This document shows positions 27,347 through 35,341 of a stretch of DNA of 64,000 nt, piece by piece. Every line of letters starts with the position of its first letter. Positions within the stretch are counted from its first letter, which is position 1. A program made the position numbers and the translations under genes. This DNA is from Natronoarchaeum mannanilyticum (lineage in GTDB: Archaea > Halobacteriota > Halobacteria > Halobacteriales > Natronoarchaeaceae): positions 372,001 to 436,000 of the forward strand of contig NZ_BAAADV010000007.1 in NCBI RefSeq assembly GCF_039522665.1, written 5' to 3'. The notes under the pieces are model-generated. The model was not told where the DNA came from. It saw nothing but the letters and a program-made list of their open reading frames with translations, and ran no database searches.

Positions 27347-28128
27347 GGTTGTGTGAAACCTTACCCGCACTCACGCCACCGAGATAGTTAACGATTTTCC
27401 CGTTCAAAACCGTTTCTCAGATAAACGGTGTATTGCCGCTGCTTGGTGCTGTTTTTCCATCGCTACTGTTCGACGAGCCTGATCTATAGTTCTGGGAAGA
27501 ACGTAACTGATTGAGGCAGAGCGCTTCTTTCACTATTCATCTCGTTTCTCCGACGTCTTAGCGTCTGGCTTTTCGGCCTTCCGCAGTTGCTGGACGAGGG
27601 TCAGATCCAGGAGGAGACTCACACGGAAGTAATCAGCTCTCGCAGATCATCCAATCGTTCGATACAGTAGAGGTACAGCACAGTAGCGCGTATTCCAGCC
27701 AGTAGGGAGTTCGCCTTTGTGATCGTCCAGTAACTCCAGAAGTGGTCTGACACGAGCGCTACTAACCGACACTGAGCGGGAGCAGATCAACGGTGAGCAT
27801 GGGGACAACAGGAAGTACCAAGCAGCATCTCGAATCCGGAGTCGCATCAACGAGGAGCCGACGACCGACGTGGAACTCCTCCAGGAACATCACCCCCATC
27901 TCTACGATGAGCTACGGGACACAGTGAGAGACGGGGAGTGACCGACAGAATAGACGGGGCAGGTCTATGAGATGGGACACCCGGTTGGAACAACTGATCG
28001 ATGATTGGGGCAGACATATTGTCAAGTCAGTATGAGAAATCCCGGGGTTTCGAGCGCAATTTGACAAACATTCCAGCGTTAGTCTGGGACCCTGACCCAA
28101 TCTCCAGCACCCAAGCGCGACAATCACT
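27347..28128. other. Gene-poor gap with a coding remnant
   Basis: Apart from the remnant at 27723-27941, no gene is convincing. Near 27398-27428 the pair CCGTT and AACGG repeats around an AT-rich stretch in what is probably the promoter zone of the DUF7344 gene. ORFs on the minus strand at 27647-27850 and 27912-28127 have no protein-like features. Confidence 0.4.
27723..27941 (+). pseudogene. Start-less fragment of a haloarchaeal small protein
   Basis: The frame is open after a stop at 27720-27722 and contains no usable ATG or GTG near its beginning, yet the translation is clearly protein-like and acidic: LTRALLTDTEREQIN, then GDNRKYQAASRIRSRINEEP, DVELLQEHHPHLYDEL. This pattern recurs in small haloarchaeal virus or plasmid-type proteins. 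It may begin at CTG 27747 or be a 5'-deleted relic. Confidence 0.4.
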
Positions 28129-28428
28129 TCATGTGACCTTTACGAACTCCGCGGCCCCGTCCTGTGACAGCGTAATCCGATACCCCTCGTAGGTGACTGT
28201 GATCTGGACCTGCGCTTCCGGTGCTGGCGGATCAGCGAACACATTGGCAAGAATATCGTCGACCGTCGAGTAAAGGGGAGACAGTGTCTGAGGGTCCGTA
28301 TCCTTCAGGTCAGCCACGGTTTCTACGACAGCCGTTTCCGGCGTGGTTTCGGCGGGATCAAATTGCTGGCGAATGATACTCCGTTCGCGTTCGTCCGTGG
28401 TATCGTTCACGATGATAATCGACAACAC
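28129..28428 (-). CDS. HalOD1 domain protein
   Basis: 99 aa with a GTG start at 28428. The C-terminal half matches the halobacterial output domain 1: TAVVETVADLKDTDPQTLSP, LYSTVDDILANVF, then VQITVTYEGYRITLSQDG. HalOD1 proteins are small haloarchaeal signalling or regulatory proteins of unknown ligand. It diverges from the DUF7344 gene at 28524. A second HalOD1 gene is at 29406. Confidence 0.75.
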   Translation of the reverse strand: MLSIIIVNDTTDERERSIIRQQFDPAETTPETAVVETVADLKDTDPQTLSPLYSTVDDILANVFADPPAPEAQVQITVTYEGYRITLSQDGAAEFVKVT

Positions 28429-28523
28429 ATGTAGTTATAGAAGTCCAGTATCCGCCCGTTGATACGTCCTCCAGATCCGGTTTTGCCCGAATGCTTTAGG
28501 GGCGACCCGTGGTACTATTTCGC

Positions 28524-28922
28524 ATGGCTGGTGGGCCACCCAACGATGACGGGAAGGAGAGTGCCAAGGAAATGGACCAAGAGCAAGCGGTGGCCACTAC
28601 TAACCCACTCTCACTTGACGCGACATTTGACGCCCTGGCAGACGCCGAGCGACGGACGATACTCCACTACCTTACTGACGCTGCGGATCACGAGGCCACG
28701 GTTGATGAACTTGTGAGCCACATCACACAGCAGGAGGCCAGTCATACGGGTGAACTGCCAAGCCGGGACAGCATCGAGATGCGACTCCACCACATTCACC
28801 TGCCGAAACTGGTCGAGGTTGGCCTCGTCGAGTACGATACCCGGACTGAGCAACTTCGATACTGGTCCGACGACCGACTCGAAACGTGGCTTGAACGAGC
28901 GCGTGACGAAGTTCAGGACTAA
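28524..28922 (+). CDS. DUF7344 winged-helix regulator (second copy)
   Basis: 132 aa from the ATG at 28524 (MAGGPPNDDG), chosen over a GTG 15 nt upstream. Core LDATFDALADAERRTILHYL, then VDELVSHITQQE, SIEMRLHHIHLPKLVEVGLVEYD and the wing TEQLRYWSDDRL. It is plainly related to the protein at 26969-27346 and lies in inverted orientation to it. A presumed regulator. Confidence 0.78.
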   Translation: MAGGPPNDDGKESAKEMDQEQAVATTNPLSLDATFDALADAERRTILHYLTDAADHEATVDELVSHITQQEASHTGELPSRDSIEMRLHHIHLPKLVEVGLVEYDTRTEQLRYWSDDRLETWLERARDEVQD

Positions 28923-29010
28923 CATTTGGAGCTACATCGGTTGGAGCAGACCTGAACGGGATCGAGAACACTTCGTCAGTGCAGTGAGATGGTCTGGTGG
29001 CTTACTACAG

Positions 29011-29214
29011 TCATAGCTCATCGTCGGTTGATCCCTCAGTGATCACCTCCTCAGAATCAGGGACGTTCTCAATCGAAGTCACATCCACTACAAGGCCACC
29101 TGCTTCAAACTCACTGAGGCAGTCCTTGCATAGACGAAGTTCCTCAGCTTTTTCTTCAGTGAAGATCACCCGAACCCGTTGCGCTCCTGACGCCGAACAC
29201 TCAGTACACTGCAT
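29011..29214 (-). CDS. Small zinc-ribbon protein
   Basis: 67 aa from the ATG at 29214 (MQCTECSASGAQRVRVIF); an upstream in-frame start would add 12 residues with no cysteine. CTEC and CKDC (26 residues apart) form a zinc knuckle pair, followed by an acidic tail. It occupies the place equivalent to the 47-aa protein at 26735 in the mirrored cluster, though its sequence is only similar in the cysteine layout. Confidence 0.55.
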   Translation of the reverse strand: MQCTECSASGAQRVRVIFTEEKAEELRLCKDCLSEFEAGGLVVDVTSIENVPDSEEVITEGSTDDEL

Positions 29215-29405
29215 ATCCAATACTACATTGGCCCTCTCCTTAATTACCACTTCCCAGTATAATGTTTTTTAGCCGATTATAGAACGGGGTAGCTGACCTC
29301 GGACGAAACAAGCCGTTGAAGCCCCGGTACTACCAATTTTAGGAGATTCACTACCTCAGTAATTGGGTGTGAATGCTTTGCACGGGCAGGCCGATGGGTG
29401 ATATA

Positions 29406-29720
29406 ATGACGCCCCCGGACAGCGACGCATACCATGTGTACCACGACTGGAGAGAAGCCGACCTCAGCGCAAGCATTGGGGTTTGTCTCCTCGAAGCAAC
29501 CGACCAAGAACTCGACAATCTTGGGACGCCACTGTATGACGTCGTCAACATCGAGGCGTTGGAGACGTTGCTCAGTCCCCAAGATGGAAACACGGGGACT
29601 GTCGCTCAGGTTCGCTTCACCATCGATGGTCACACAGTGACCGTCAGCAGCCACGAAGAGATCGCCCATATTATCGTCCACCCCGGCAAGACGACGCTCA
29701 CCGAACAACTATTGTCTTAG
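29406..29720 (+). CDS. HalOD1 domain protein (second copy)
   Basis: 104 aa from the ATG at 29406 (MTPPDSDAYHVYHDW); an ATG at 29394 is also in frame. HalOD1 pattern: DLSASIGVCLLEATDQELDN, LGTPLYDVVNIEALETLLS, VRFTIDGHTVTVSSHEE. Function unknown. It is followed, after about 200 bp, by the second PadR gene. Confidence 0.72.
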   Translation: MTPPDSDAYHVYHDWREADLSASIGVCLLEATDQELDNLGTPLYDVVNIEALETLLSPQDGNTGTVAQVRFTIDGHTVTVSSHEEIAHIIVHPGKTTLTEQLLS

Positions 29721-29928
29721 TAGCTGCCGGTATTGATCGTCACGAGCGAGCGTTCTCTCATGAATCGTGGAGAGAACACATTCACCAGTTGGACTTGACG
29801 TACAGGAGCTTCAGAGATAGAGAAGATACTGACCGACTGAGCCATACGTGGGTTACATGCCCCGTAGTTGACCAATAACCGATTAAGTAAGGTGATAACA
29901 ATAGTGAGGACCTTCGAGAGTCTCCCCT

Positions 29929-30225
29929 ATGAGCTTATTCAAGATAACGGCGTTTCAGCGTGATCTCCTGTTCATCATCGCCAGTTTAGACCATCCCACG
30001 GGACAAGACATTAAAGCGCGATTCGAGGATGAAACAGCAACCGAAGTAAACCGCGGGAATGTATACCCCAATCTCGATACTCTTGTTGAAAATGGATTTA
30101 TCAAAAAAGAGAGCCTTGATCGCCGGGCAAACTGCTACCTCCTTACCGAGAAGGGAGTCTATTGTCTCCACCAGAGATATGAGTGGGAACAAGAACAGTT
30201 GAGCAATGTCCAGCAGAATGTATGA
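29929..30225 (+). CDS. PadR-family regulator (second copy)
   Basis: 98 aa. ITAFQRDLLFIIASLDHPTGQDIKARFED, then VNRGNVYPNLDTLVENGFIKKE and SLDRRANCYLLTEKG are the PadR winged-helix core. Closely similar to the protein at 26284-26574 and in the opposite orientation, as part of the mirrored cluster. It has a leaderless-looking start after an AT-rich stretch. Confidence 0.85.
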   Translation: MSLFKITAFQRDLLFIIASLDHPTGQDIKARFEDETATEVNRGNVYPNLDTLVENGFIKKESLDRRANCYLLTEKGVYCLHQRYEWEQEQLSNVQQNV

Positions 30226-30443
30226 TCAATTCGCAAGAGCTATCTAACAGCCGATTCGCTGAAGTCCGGGTGAAAACAATTTCTTGAGAACGGTTCTATG
30301 TCAGGGTCGTGTTCTTGTAACTAGCGAAATTCGAACTCAGCAATCGCTAACAGACGATCAGTTTAGAGACGCCAGCCGGCTATTGTGTCGGGGTTAGTGG
30401 AGGAAGGAAGAGGTATCCCAATCCCAGGTGGGCCAATTCATCC

Positions 30444-31547
30444 CTAGTAGTTAACCTCTTCTTCGTCCTGCATGATGCGCTCTATGAGCTCTTTACGAGC
30501 TTGCATCTTTTCTTCGTCGTCGTTCTTGTTGTAATACTTTTTTACTGTTCCCGGTTCGGCGTCGACGCGATCGCTCAGGACTCGCGGTGGGACTCCCTCA
30601 CTACTGACGTGAGTAATGTACCCACGTCGGATGTCGTGTGGCGAGCGAGTCGATGGACAACCCGATGGCTTGTCCCGGTTCTCCGCTGTTTCACAGGAGC
30701 TGGGCTGCTTACCGTGAGGGCACGTTTCCCCGAGCTCACAGGGCCGTGTCCATTTGTAGACCATCCCGCGGATGGTCGAAGGATTTGCTCGACCATGGGA
30801 CGTCCCTATGAGCGGCATGCGACCGTAGTCGTCGGTGACCTTGGGATGATTGTACTGGAGATACTGTTCGATGGCTTCAGCGGTTTCCTCCGTAATGAAG
30901 ACGCGCCGTTCAGAGTCGTCGCGATTTTTCAAGTTCGTTCCTTCTTCAGGTCGGTTTCGAAGCTCGATGTGGGGCACCTCTGCATCGAGATGAACGTCAG
31001 GTACGTCGATCGAGTGAACGCTGCCGAGTCTCAGACCGCTATCCACGAACAGTCGCCAGACGACCTCCTCTGCTTTTCCACCTTCAGCTTTCGCGATGTG
31101 GCTCAGGATCTCCTCTGCACGGTCATACTCGAGGATCTCATCACTCGTCTCATCTTCGTCTTCGATTTCCGGCACGTACACGCGATCGGCCATCCCTGGC
31201 GTTACGTACTCCATCGACTCCATCGCGCGCATGAAGACACGAATCGTCTTCATGTGCTCTTGGAGCGTCTTCGGAGCCAACACATCGACCTTTTCGGTAG
31301 CCTCGGTCCGTCGCCATTCGCGGTACTGTTCGATGTCGTGCCCGCGGAGATCGCTGACGTACTCGATTTCCTCGAGTTCGCAGTATTCCACGAGGTGGTT
31401 CAGGCGCTTTCGATGAGTATCGACGGTTCCTTGCGTCGTATTACTCTCGGTTTTGCGCCGGGTGAGATACGCTTCGACGGCCTCGTCGACGGCGATCTGG
31501 ATTGGCTCCTGAGGACTTGATGGCTGTCGCTTGTCCGACTTACTCAT
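30444..31547 (-). CDS. Tyrosine recombinase (integrase)
   Basis: 367 aa from the ATG at 31547. An N-terminal core-binding domain (VDEAVEAYLTRR...) is at about 15-110; the C-terminal catalytic domain holds the first Arg in DSGLRLGSV, HDIRR (H-x-x-R) and the tyrosine in VKKYYNK. A Cys-rich insertion (CELGETCPHGKQPSSC) resembles a zinc-binding loop. The start overlaps the upstream gene by 8 nt. It is the best candidate for mobilising this island, being about 1 kb from tRNA-Arg. It may act with the free N-domain protein just upstream. Confidence 0.9.
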   Translation of the reverse strand: MSKSDKRQPSSPQEPIQIAVDEAVEAYLTRRKTESNTTQGTVDTHRKRLNHLVEYCELEEIEYVSDLRGHDIEQYREWRRTEATEKVDVLAPKTLQEHMKTIRVFMRAMESMEYVTPGMADRVYVPEIEDEDETSDEILEYDRAEEILSHIAKAEGGKAEEVVWRLFVDSGLRLGSVHSIDVPDVHLDAEVPHIELRNRPEEGTNLKNRDDSERRVFITEETAEAIEQYLQYNHPKVTDDYGRMPLIGTSHGRANPSTIRGMVYKWTRPCELGETCPHGKQPSSCETAENRDKPSGCPSTRSPHDIRRGYITHVSSEGVPPRVLSDRVDAEPGTVKKYYNKNDDEEKMQARKELIERIMQDEEEVNY

Positions 31548-31884
31548 CTTCCGCCTCCACGTAGTCGACAAACCTGTCGACCGTTTTCATGTGCTCGACG
31601 ATAGTCGATTCAGCAAGCTCCTCGACTTTCAGAGGCGCTTCAGATCGACGCCAAGTACGATACTTGTCGAGGTCGTGGGATAGCAGCTCGCGCGGCGTCT
31701 CGATACCCTGCTGTTCGCAATAATCGACAAGGTACCTGAGCCGTCGTTTCTCGACTTCCACCGTGCTTTCCATGAGCTCCGACTCGTTCATCCGGTGATC
31801 GAGGTAGCTATCTACAGCTTCTTCAATCGTCGAATGGGTGGGGCCACCTCGTTCAAAGGCGTCGAGTCGCTCTTGTTCACTCAT
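31540..31884 (-). CDS. Stand-alone integrase N-terminal (core-binding) domain paralogue
   Basis: 114 aa, homologous to the first 110 or so residues of the integrase encoded next to it: EEAVDSYLDHR / DEAVEAYLTRR, RLRYLVDYCEQQGIE / RLNHLVEYCELEEIE, HDLDKYRTWRRSEA / HDIEQYREWRRTEA, VEHMKTV / QEHMKTI. It has no catalytic domain. It starts within the previous gene's stop region and overlaps the integrase start by 8 nt. It could bind arm sites as a decoy, excisionase-like factor or helper. No frameshift is visible that would join the two. Confidence 0.8.
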   Translation of the reverse strand: MSEQERLDAFERGGPTHSTIEEAVDSYLDHRMNESELMESTVEVEKRRLRYLVDYCEQQGIETPRELLSHDLDKYRTWRRSEAPLKVEELAESTIVEHMKTVDRFVDYVEAEDE

Positions 31885-32077
31885 CTAAACTCACCTCTTC
31901 GTCCTGCCAAGTTGTCAAGGCTTGACGATCAGCAGCGGTGTTCAACCTGCTGTACGATCCCGAGCTGTGGTTGGGCTCGGTTCGACTCCGGCGCTGGCCG
32001 ATCAGCGCTATCTTTGGTTCACGGGGATACCGGGCATAGATAGCGCGTATTGAGGCCGTTCCTTTCTGATCTCGCAT
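31877..32077 (-). CDS. Small first gene of the integrase operon
   Basis: 66 aa, basic N-terminal half (MRDQKGTASIRAIYARYPRE, IGQRRSRTEP), acidic end. Its last codons overlap the next ATG (GATGAGTGA). No family is recognised. The operon position and size suit an excisionase or regulator, but no helix-turn-helix is clear. Confidence 0.5.
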   Translation of the reverse strand: MRDQKGTASIRAIYARYPREPKIALIGQRRSRTEPNHSSGSYSRLNTAADRQALTTWQDEEVSLDE

Positions 32078-32549
32078 GGCACCTGAACCTCGTTAGTCAC
32101 ATTGACTTAAGGGTCAGCCTCAGAGATATGATAGGAAATACCCGGGATAGCTACATAAGATGGCTCTCACCTGTCTCTACTCCCCGAATTTTGCTCGAAT
32201 GATAAACGCGCCAATATTTGTTTGAGAAGTGGTAGTTCTCACGCACAGTGAGCGTGACTCACTGAGCGTTAGACGAACACGAGGTTTGTCGCACGCACAG
32301 TGAGAACGGCGCACGCTGCGTGCGACAGCGAACCAGTTAGAGTTGGCGCGCGCTCCACCACTAACTCGCGCGCAGACCTGAGCCGATTCACGAACATTTA
32401 ACACGGTTCTACACGTTTGAGATCCTGCGAACCGTATGACGGCGTCGACCCGCATCACGCAGCATGATGGAATCTACCTCGGCCGACGGGGGGTTCTTTA
32501 TAAGCAACCCTCCGCCGTCTGTGGAATCCTAACCATCATGAAAACGGAT
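32078..32549. other. Repeat-rich gap between the integrase operon and tRNA-Arg
   Basis: No gene. It holds several inverted repeats at 32230-32380, including GTCGCACGCA...TGCGTGCGAC, GCGCGCG...CGCGCGC, and CGCACAGTGAG repeated at 32241-32251 and 32295-32305. It also has a stretch at 32484-32518 with dyad symmetry around CTTTATAAG. Such sites between integrase and tRNA often serve recombinase binding or integrase regulation. Confidence 0.45.
32288..32326. repeat. Inverted repeat near the putative att region
   Basis: Perfect 10-bp arms GTCGCACGCA (32288-32297) and TGCGTGCGAC (32317-32326). The spacer contains a copy of CAGTGAGAACG. It could be an arm-type integrase site or operator. Confidence 0.5.
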
Positions 32550-32623
32550 GGGCGCTGCAGGATTTGAACCCGCGACAGCTTGGTCCGAAGCCAAGTACTC
32601 TGTCCAAACTGAGCTAAGCGCCC
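32550..32623 (-). tRNA. tRNA-Arg (anticodon TCG)
   Basis: Read on the minus strand, acceptor arms GGGCGCT and AGCGCCC pair fully, the D arm is GCTC...GAGT, the anticodon arm CTTGG-CTTCGGA-CCAAG gives anticodon TCG (Arg), and the T arm is GCGGG-TTCAAAT-CCTGC. 74 nt without intron; CCA is not encoded. Its 3' end points towards the integrase operon, the usual arrangement for an integrated element. It marks the change from AT-richer island to GC-rich core DNA. Confidence 0.95.
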
Positions 32624-32648
32624 TCGATACACCGTCCGGCCGAGACGA

Positions 32649-32656
32649 ATTTAAAC
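32649..32656 (-). promoter_or_regulatory. TATA-like box of tRNA-Arg
   Basis: On the minus strand GTTTAAAT is centred about 27 bp upstream of the first tRNA base, the normal distance for an archaeal promoter. Confidence 0.5.
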
Positions 32657-32718
32657 CCACTGATTTCCCTGTACGGGGACCGGGTCATTTATTCGGGGGC
32701 GGTCGGACAGTAGCGGGT

Positions 32719-33573
32719 ATGAATGTCGGAGCCCGGATTCGGGGCTACGTCGAGGTGACGCGGCCGGGGAACGCCGTCGCGGCCGGCGTGCTGACGTTCG
32801 TGGGCGCGTTCGTCGCGGGCGGCGTCGTCGCTCGGCCGGTCGACGCCGGAGCGGCGATCGCGGCCACGATGCTGGCGACCGGCGCCGGGAACGCGATCAA
32901 CGACTACTTCGACCGAGAGATAGATCGCATCAACCAGCCCGATCGGCCCATCCCGCGGGGCGCCGTGAGCCCGCGGGGCGCGCTGGCGTTCAGCCTGGCG
33001 CTGTTCGTCGGCGCGATCGCGCTGGCGCTGACGCTGCCGCGGCTCGCGCTGGCGATCGCGGCGGTCAACCTGCTCGCGCTGATCGCGTACACGAAACTGT
33101 TCAAGGGGCTGCCGGGTGTTGGCAACGCGGTCGTGGCGTACCTCGGCGGAAGCGCGTTCCTGTTCGGCGGCGCCGCCGTCGGGAACGTCGGCCCGTCGGC
33201 CGTGCTGTTCGCGCTCGCCGCGCTGTCGACGCTGACCCGTGAGATCGTCAAGGACGTCGAGGACGTCGCCGGCGACCGCGAGGAGGGGCTCAACACCCTA
33301 CCGATCGCGATCGGGGAGCGCCGTTCGCTCCACGTCGCCGCCGCGCTGCTGGTCGTGGCCGTCGCGGCGAGCCCGCTGCCCTACCTCCTCGAGATCTTCG
33401 GCGCGGCGTATCTCCTGGTCGTGGTGCCGGCCGACGCCGTGATGCTGCTGGCAGTGGCCAAAAGTTACACCGATCCGACCGCCGGTCAGGAGTACCTCAA
33501 GTACGGAATGTTCGTCGCGGCGCTGGCATTCGTGGTCGGTCGCGCCGCCGTCGTCGCGGGGGCGCAAGCGTAG
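32719..33573 (+). CDS. UbiA-type prenyltransferase, digeranylgeranylglyceryl phosphate synthase
   Basis: 284 aa with about eight membrane helices. The first Asp-rich motif is N61-D62-x-x-D65-x-x-x-D69 (NDYFDREIDR); the second is in KDVEDVAGDREEGLNTLP. This is the archaeal DGGGP synthase type, which adds the second geranylgeranyl chain to glycerol phosphate ether lipids in the membrane. The start is the ATG at 32719. First core gene after tRNA-Arg. Another UbiA substrate (a quinone or haem precursor) cannot be excluded. Confidence 0.85.
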   Translation: MNVGARIRGYVEVTRPGNAVAAGVLTFVGAFVAGGVVARPVDAGAAIAATMLATGAGNAINDYFDREIDRINQPDRPIPRGAVSPRGALAFSLALFVGAIALALTLPRLALAIAAVNLLALIAYTKLFKGLPGVGNAVVAYLGGSAFLFGGAAVGNVGPSAVLFALAALSTLTREIVKDVEDVAGDREEGLNTLPIAIGERRSLHVAAALLVVAVAASPLPYLLEIFGAAYLLVVVPADAVMLLAVAKSYTDPTAGQEYLKYGMFVAALAFVVGRAAVVAGAQA

Positions 33574-33715
33574 GGTCTCGGCGCGCAGGCGGCAAGAATC
33601 CGGTCTGACACTCGAGTAATCAAAAGTAATATATGGCGGTCACTGTAGGTTAACATCAAGACTCTCCGCGACACGACAGCCGACGTCAGGCTGTCGCCGG
33701 CACACGAGTGATACT

Positions 33716-34333
33716 ATGTATGACTTGGCTGACGTCCTCCCGGACGCCGAACTCGATCCCGGCACGAATCTCCTGATCACCGGCCCTCCGATGGCGGGGA
33801 AACGCCGTCTCGCGCTCGACATTCTCGCGAACGGGACCGCCCAGGGGGAAGGTGCGATCGCAGTCACGACCAAAGACGGCGGGGACAAGATCCTCGACGA
33901 GTACGAGAAGCGCGTCGACGGCATCGAAGGCAAGCCGGTGGGGATCGTCGATTGCGTCACCAAGCAGCGCGGCGTGAGCAACGTCGAGGACAGCCCCCAG
34001 CTGAAGTACGCCTCCTCGCCCGTCGACATGACCGGGATCGGGATCAAGCTCTCGGAGTTCCTCCAGGAGTTCTACGAGCGCCGCGGACTCACCAAAAACC
34101 GCGTCCTCCTGCACTCGGTGTCGACGCTGCTGATGTACTCCGATCTCCAGACCGTCTTTCGCTTCCTGCACGTGTTCACCGGCCGGGTCCAGAGCGCCGA
34201 CGCGCTCGGACTGTACGTGATCGACTCGACCGCTCACGACGATCAGACGATGAACACGCTCAAACAGCTGTTCGACGGCGTCATCGAAGTCAGCGAGGAG
34301 GACGCCCAGACGCCGACGCTCCGGATCGCCTGA
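33716..34333 (+). CDS. RecA/KaiC-superfamily ATPase-like protein with altered P-loop
   Basis: 205 aa. GPPMAGKRRLAL near residues 23-34 matches the P-loop except that the usual Ser/Thr after GK is Arg, so ATP hydrolysis may be weak or absent. A Walker B-like strand is ALGLYVIDST. The family includes haloarchaeal RAD55/HTR-like proteins thought to act in signalling. Single gene, with TATA-like sequence upstream. Confidence 0.7.
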   Translation: MYDLADVLPDAELDPGTNLLITGPPMAGKRRLALDILANGTAQGEGAIAVTTKDGGDKILDEYEKRVDGIEGKPVGIVDCVTKQRGVSNVEDSPQLKYASSPVDMTGIGIKLSEFLQEFYERRGLTKNRVLLHSVSTLLMYSDLQTVFRFLHVFTGRVQSADALGLYVIDSTAHDDQTMNTLKQLFDGVIEVSEEDAQTPTLRIA

Positions 34334-34396
34334 TCGCGTCCCTGACGGGTGCTACCCTCACAAGCGCTTTTCTCCCCGCGGTACTTTCGTTCACGC

Positions 34397-34807
34397 ATGG
34401 CATCCGACGAGGACGATGCGATCGAGACCGCGCTGGACGCCGACGTGATCGCAGTCGTGGGCTGTTCGTCGACGCCGGGCAAGGACGCCCACGAGATTCC
34501 CAGCTACCTGCTCGAACACGGCTACGAGGTCGTTCCGATCAACCCGTACGCCGACGAGATCTTCGGCCGAAAGGTCTACGACTCGCTGGCGGACATCGAG
34601 GAAACGGTCGACGTCGTCGACGTGTTCCGGCCCAGCGAGGAGGTCGCCGGCATCGTCGACGAGGCGATCGATCGGGACGACGTGGAGGTAGTCTGGACGC
34701 AGCTGGGTATCTCCGACGACGAGGCCGCAGCGCGGGCCCGCGAAGCCGGCAAGCGAGTGGTACAGGATCGCTGCATCAAGGTCGAGCACGGCAAGCGCGC
34801 CCGGTAG
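34397..34807 (+). CDS. CoA-binding domain protein
   Basis: 136 aa from the ATG at 34397; a longer frame upstream is not used. Rossmann CoA-binding fold: VIAVVGCSSTPGKDAHEIP, YEVVPINPYADEIFGRKVYDSL, VDVVDVFRPSEEV, VWTQLGI. Single-domain proteins of this kind are widespread and of unclear role. The DRCIKVEHG end is typical of the family. Confidence 0.85.
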   Translation: MASDEDDAIETALDADVIAVVGCSSTPGKDAHEIPSYLLEHGYEVVPINPYADEIFGRKVYDSLADIEETVDVVDVFRPSEEVAGIVDEAIDRDDVEVVWTQLGISDDEAAARAREAGKRVVQDRCIKVEHGKRAR

Positions 34808-34883
34808 AACGGGAGGCCGGGAGCACGCAGAAACAGCCGTATTCGGAGAAGCGACGCCGCGCCGCGATACGTTCGGACGCCGG

Positions 34884-35243
34884 TCAGGCGTCGGCGCTCG
34901 GCGTCCCGGACTCCGCGGACTCGTCTGATTCGTCGGCGTCGTTCGTGGCGTCGCCGTCCGTCGACGACTCCGACTCGGCGTCTTCGGTGTCGTCCTCGGC
35001 CTCGTCGATGGCCGCGTCGGCGAGCACCTGATCGGCGTCGATTCCTTGCTCCTCGGCGATCGCTTTCAGCAGGACGAGCTGTTTCTCCGAGTCGGTTTCG
35101 AGCGCCGAGACGCGCTCGTTTGACTCCTCGACCTGCCGTTCGAGCGAGATGACCCGCTCGCGGACGTCCTTGAGCTGCGCGTACAGCTGTTCGGCGCGGT
35201 CGGCGAGCTTCTGGACCTTCTTCGCGGTAGAGCCGAGTCCCAT
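34884..35243 (-). CDS. DUF5798-type coiled-coil protein
   Basis: 119 aa. MGLGSTAKKVQKLADRAEQLYAQ starts a 70-residue coiled coil (VISLERQVEESNERVSALE), followed by a very acidic, Ser- and Ala-rich tail that is probably disordered. A conserved haloarchaeal hypothetical; role unknown. Confidence 0.7.
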   Translation of the reverse strand: MGLGSTAKKVQKLADRAEQLYAQLKDVRERVISLERQVEESNERVSALETDSEKQLVLLKAIAEEQGIDADQVLADAAIDEAEDDTEDAESESSTDGDATNDADESDESAESGTPSADA

Positions 35244-35341
35244 GGGCGCGAGTTCGTGCCGGCCCCTTGTGGGCTTTCCGATCGGTCGAGAGAGCGTCGG
35301 CGAACGCCGTCCTTATGCGGTGTGCGATCCCAGTGGCCCGT

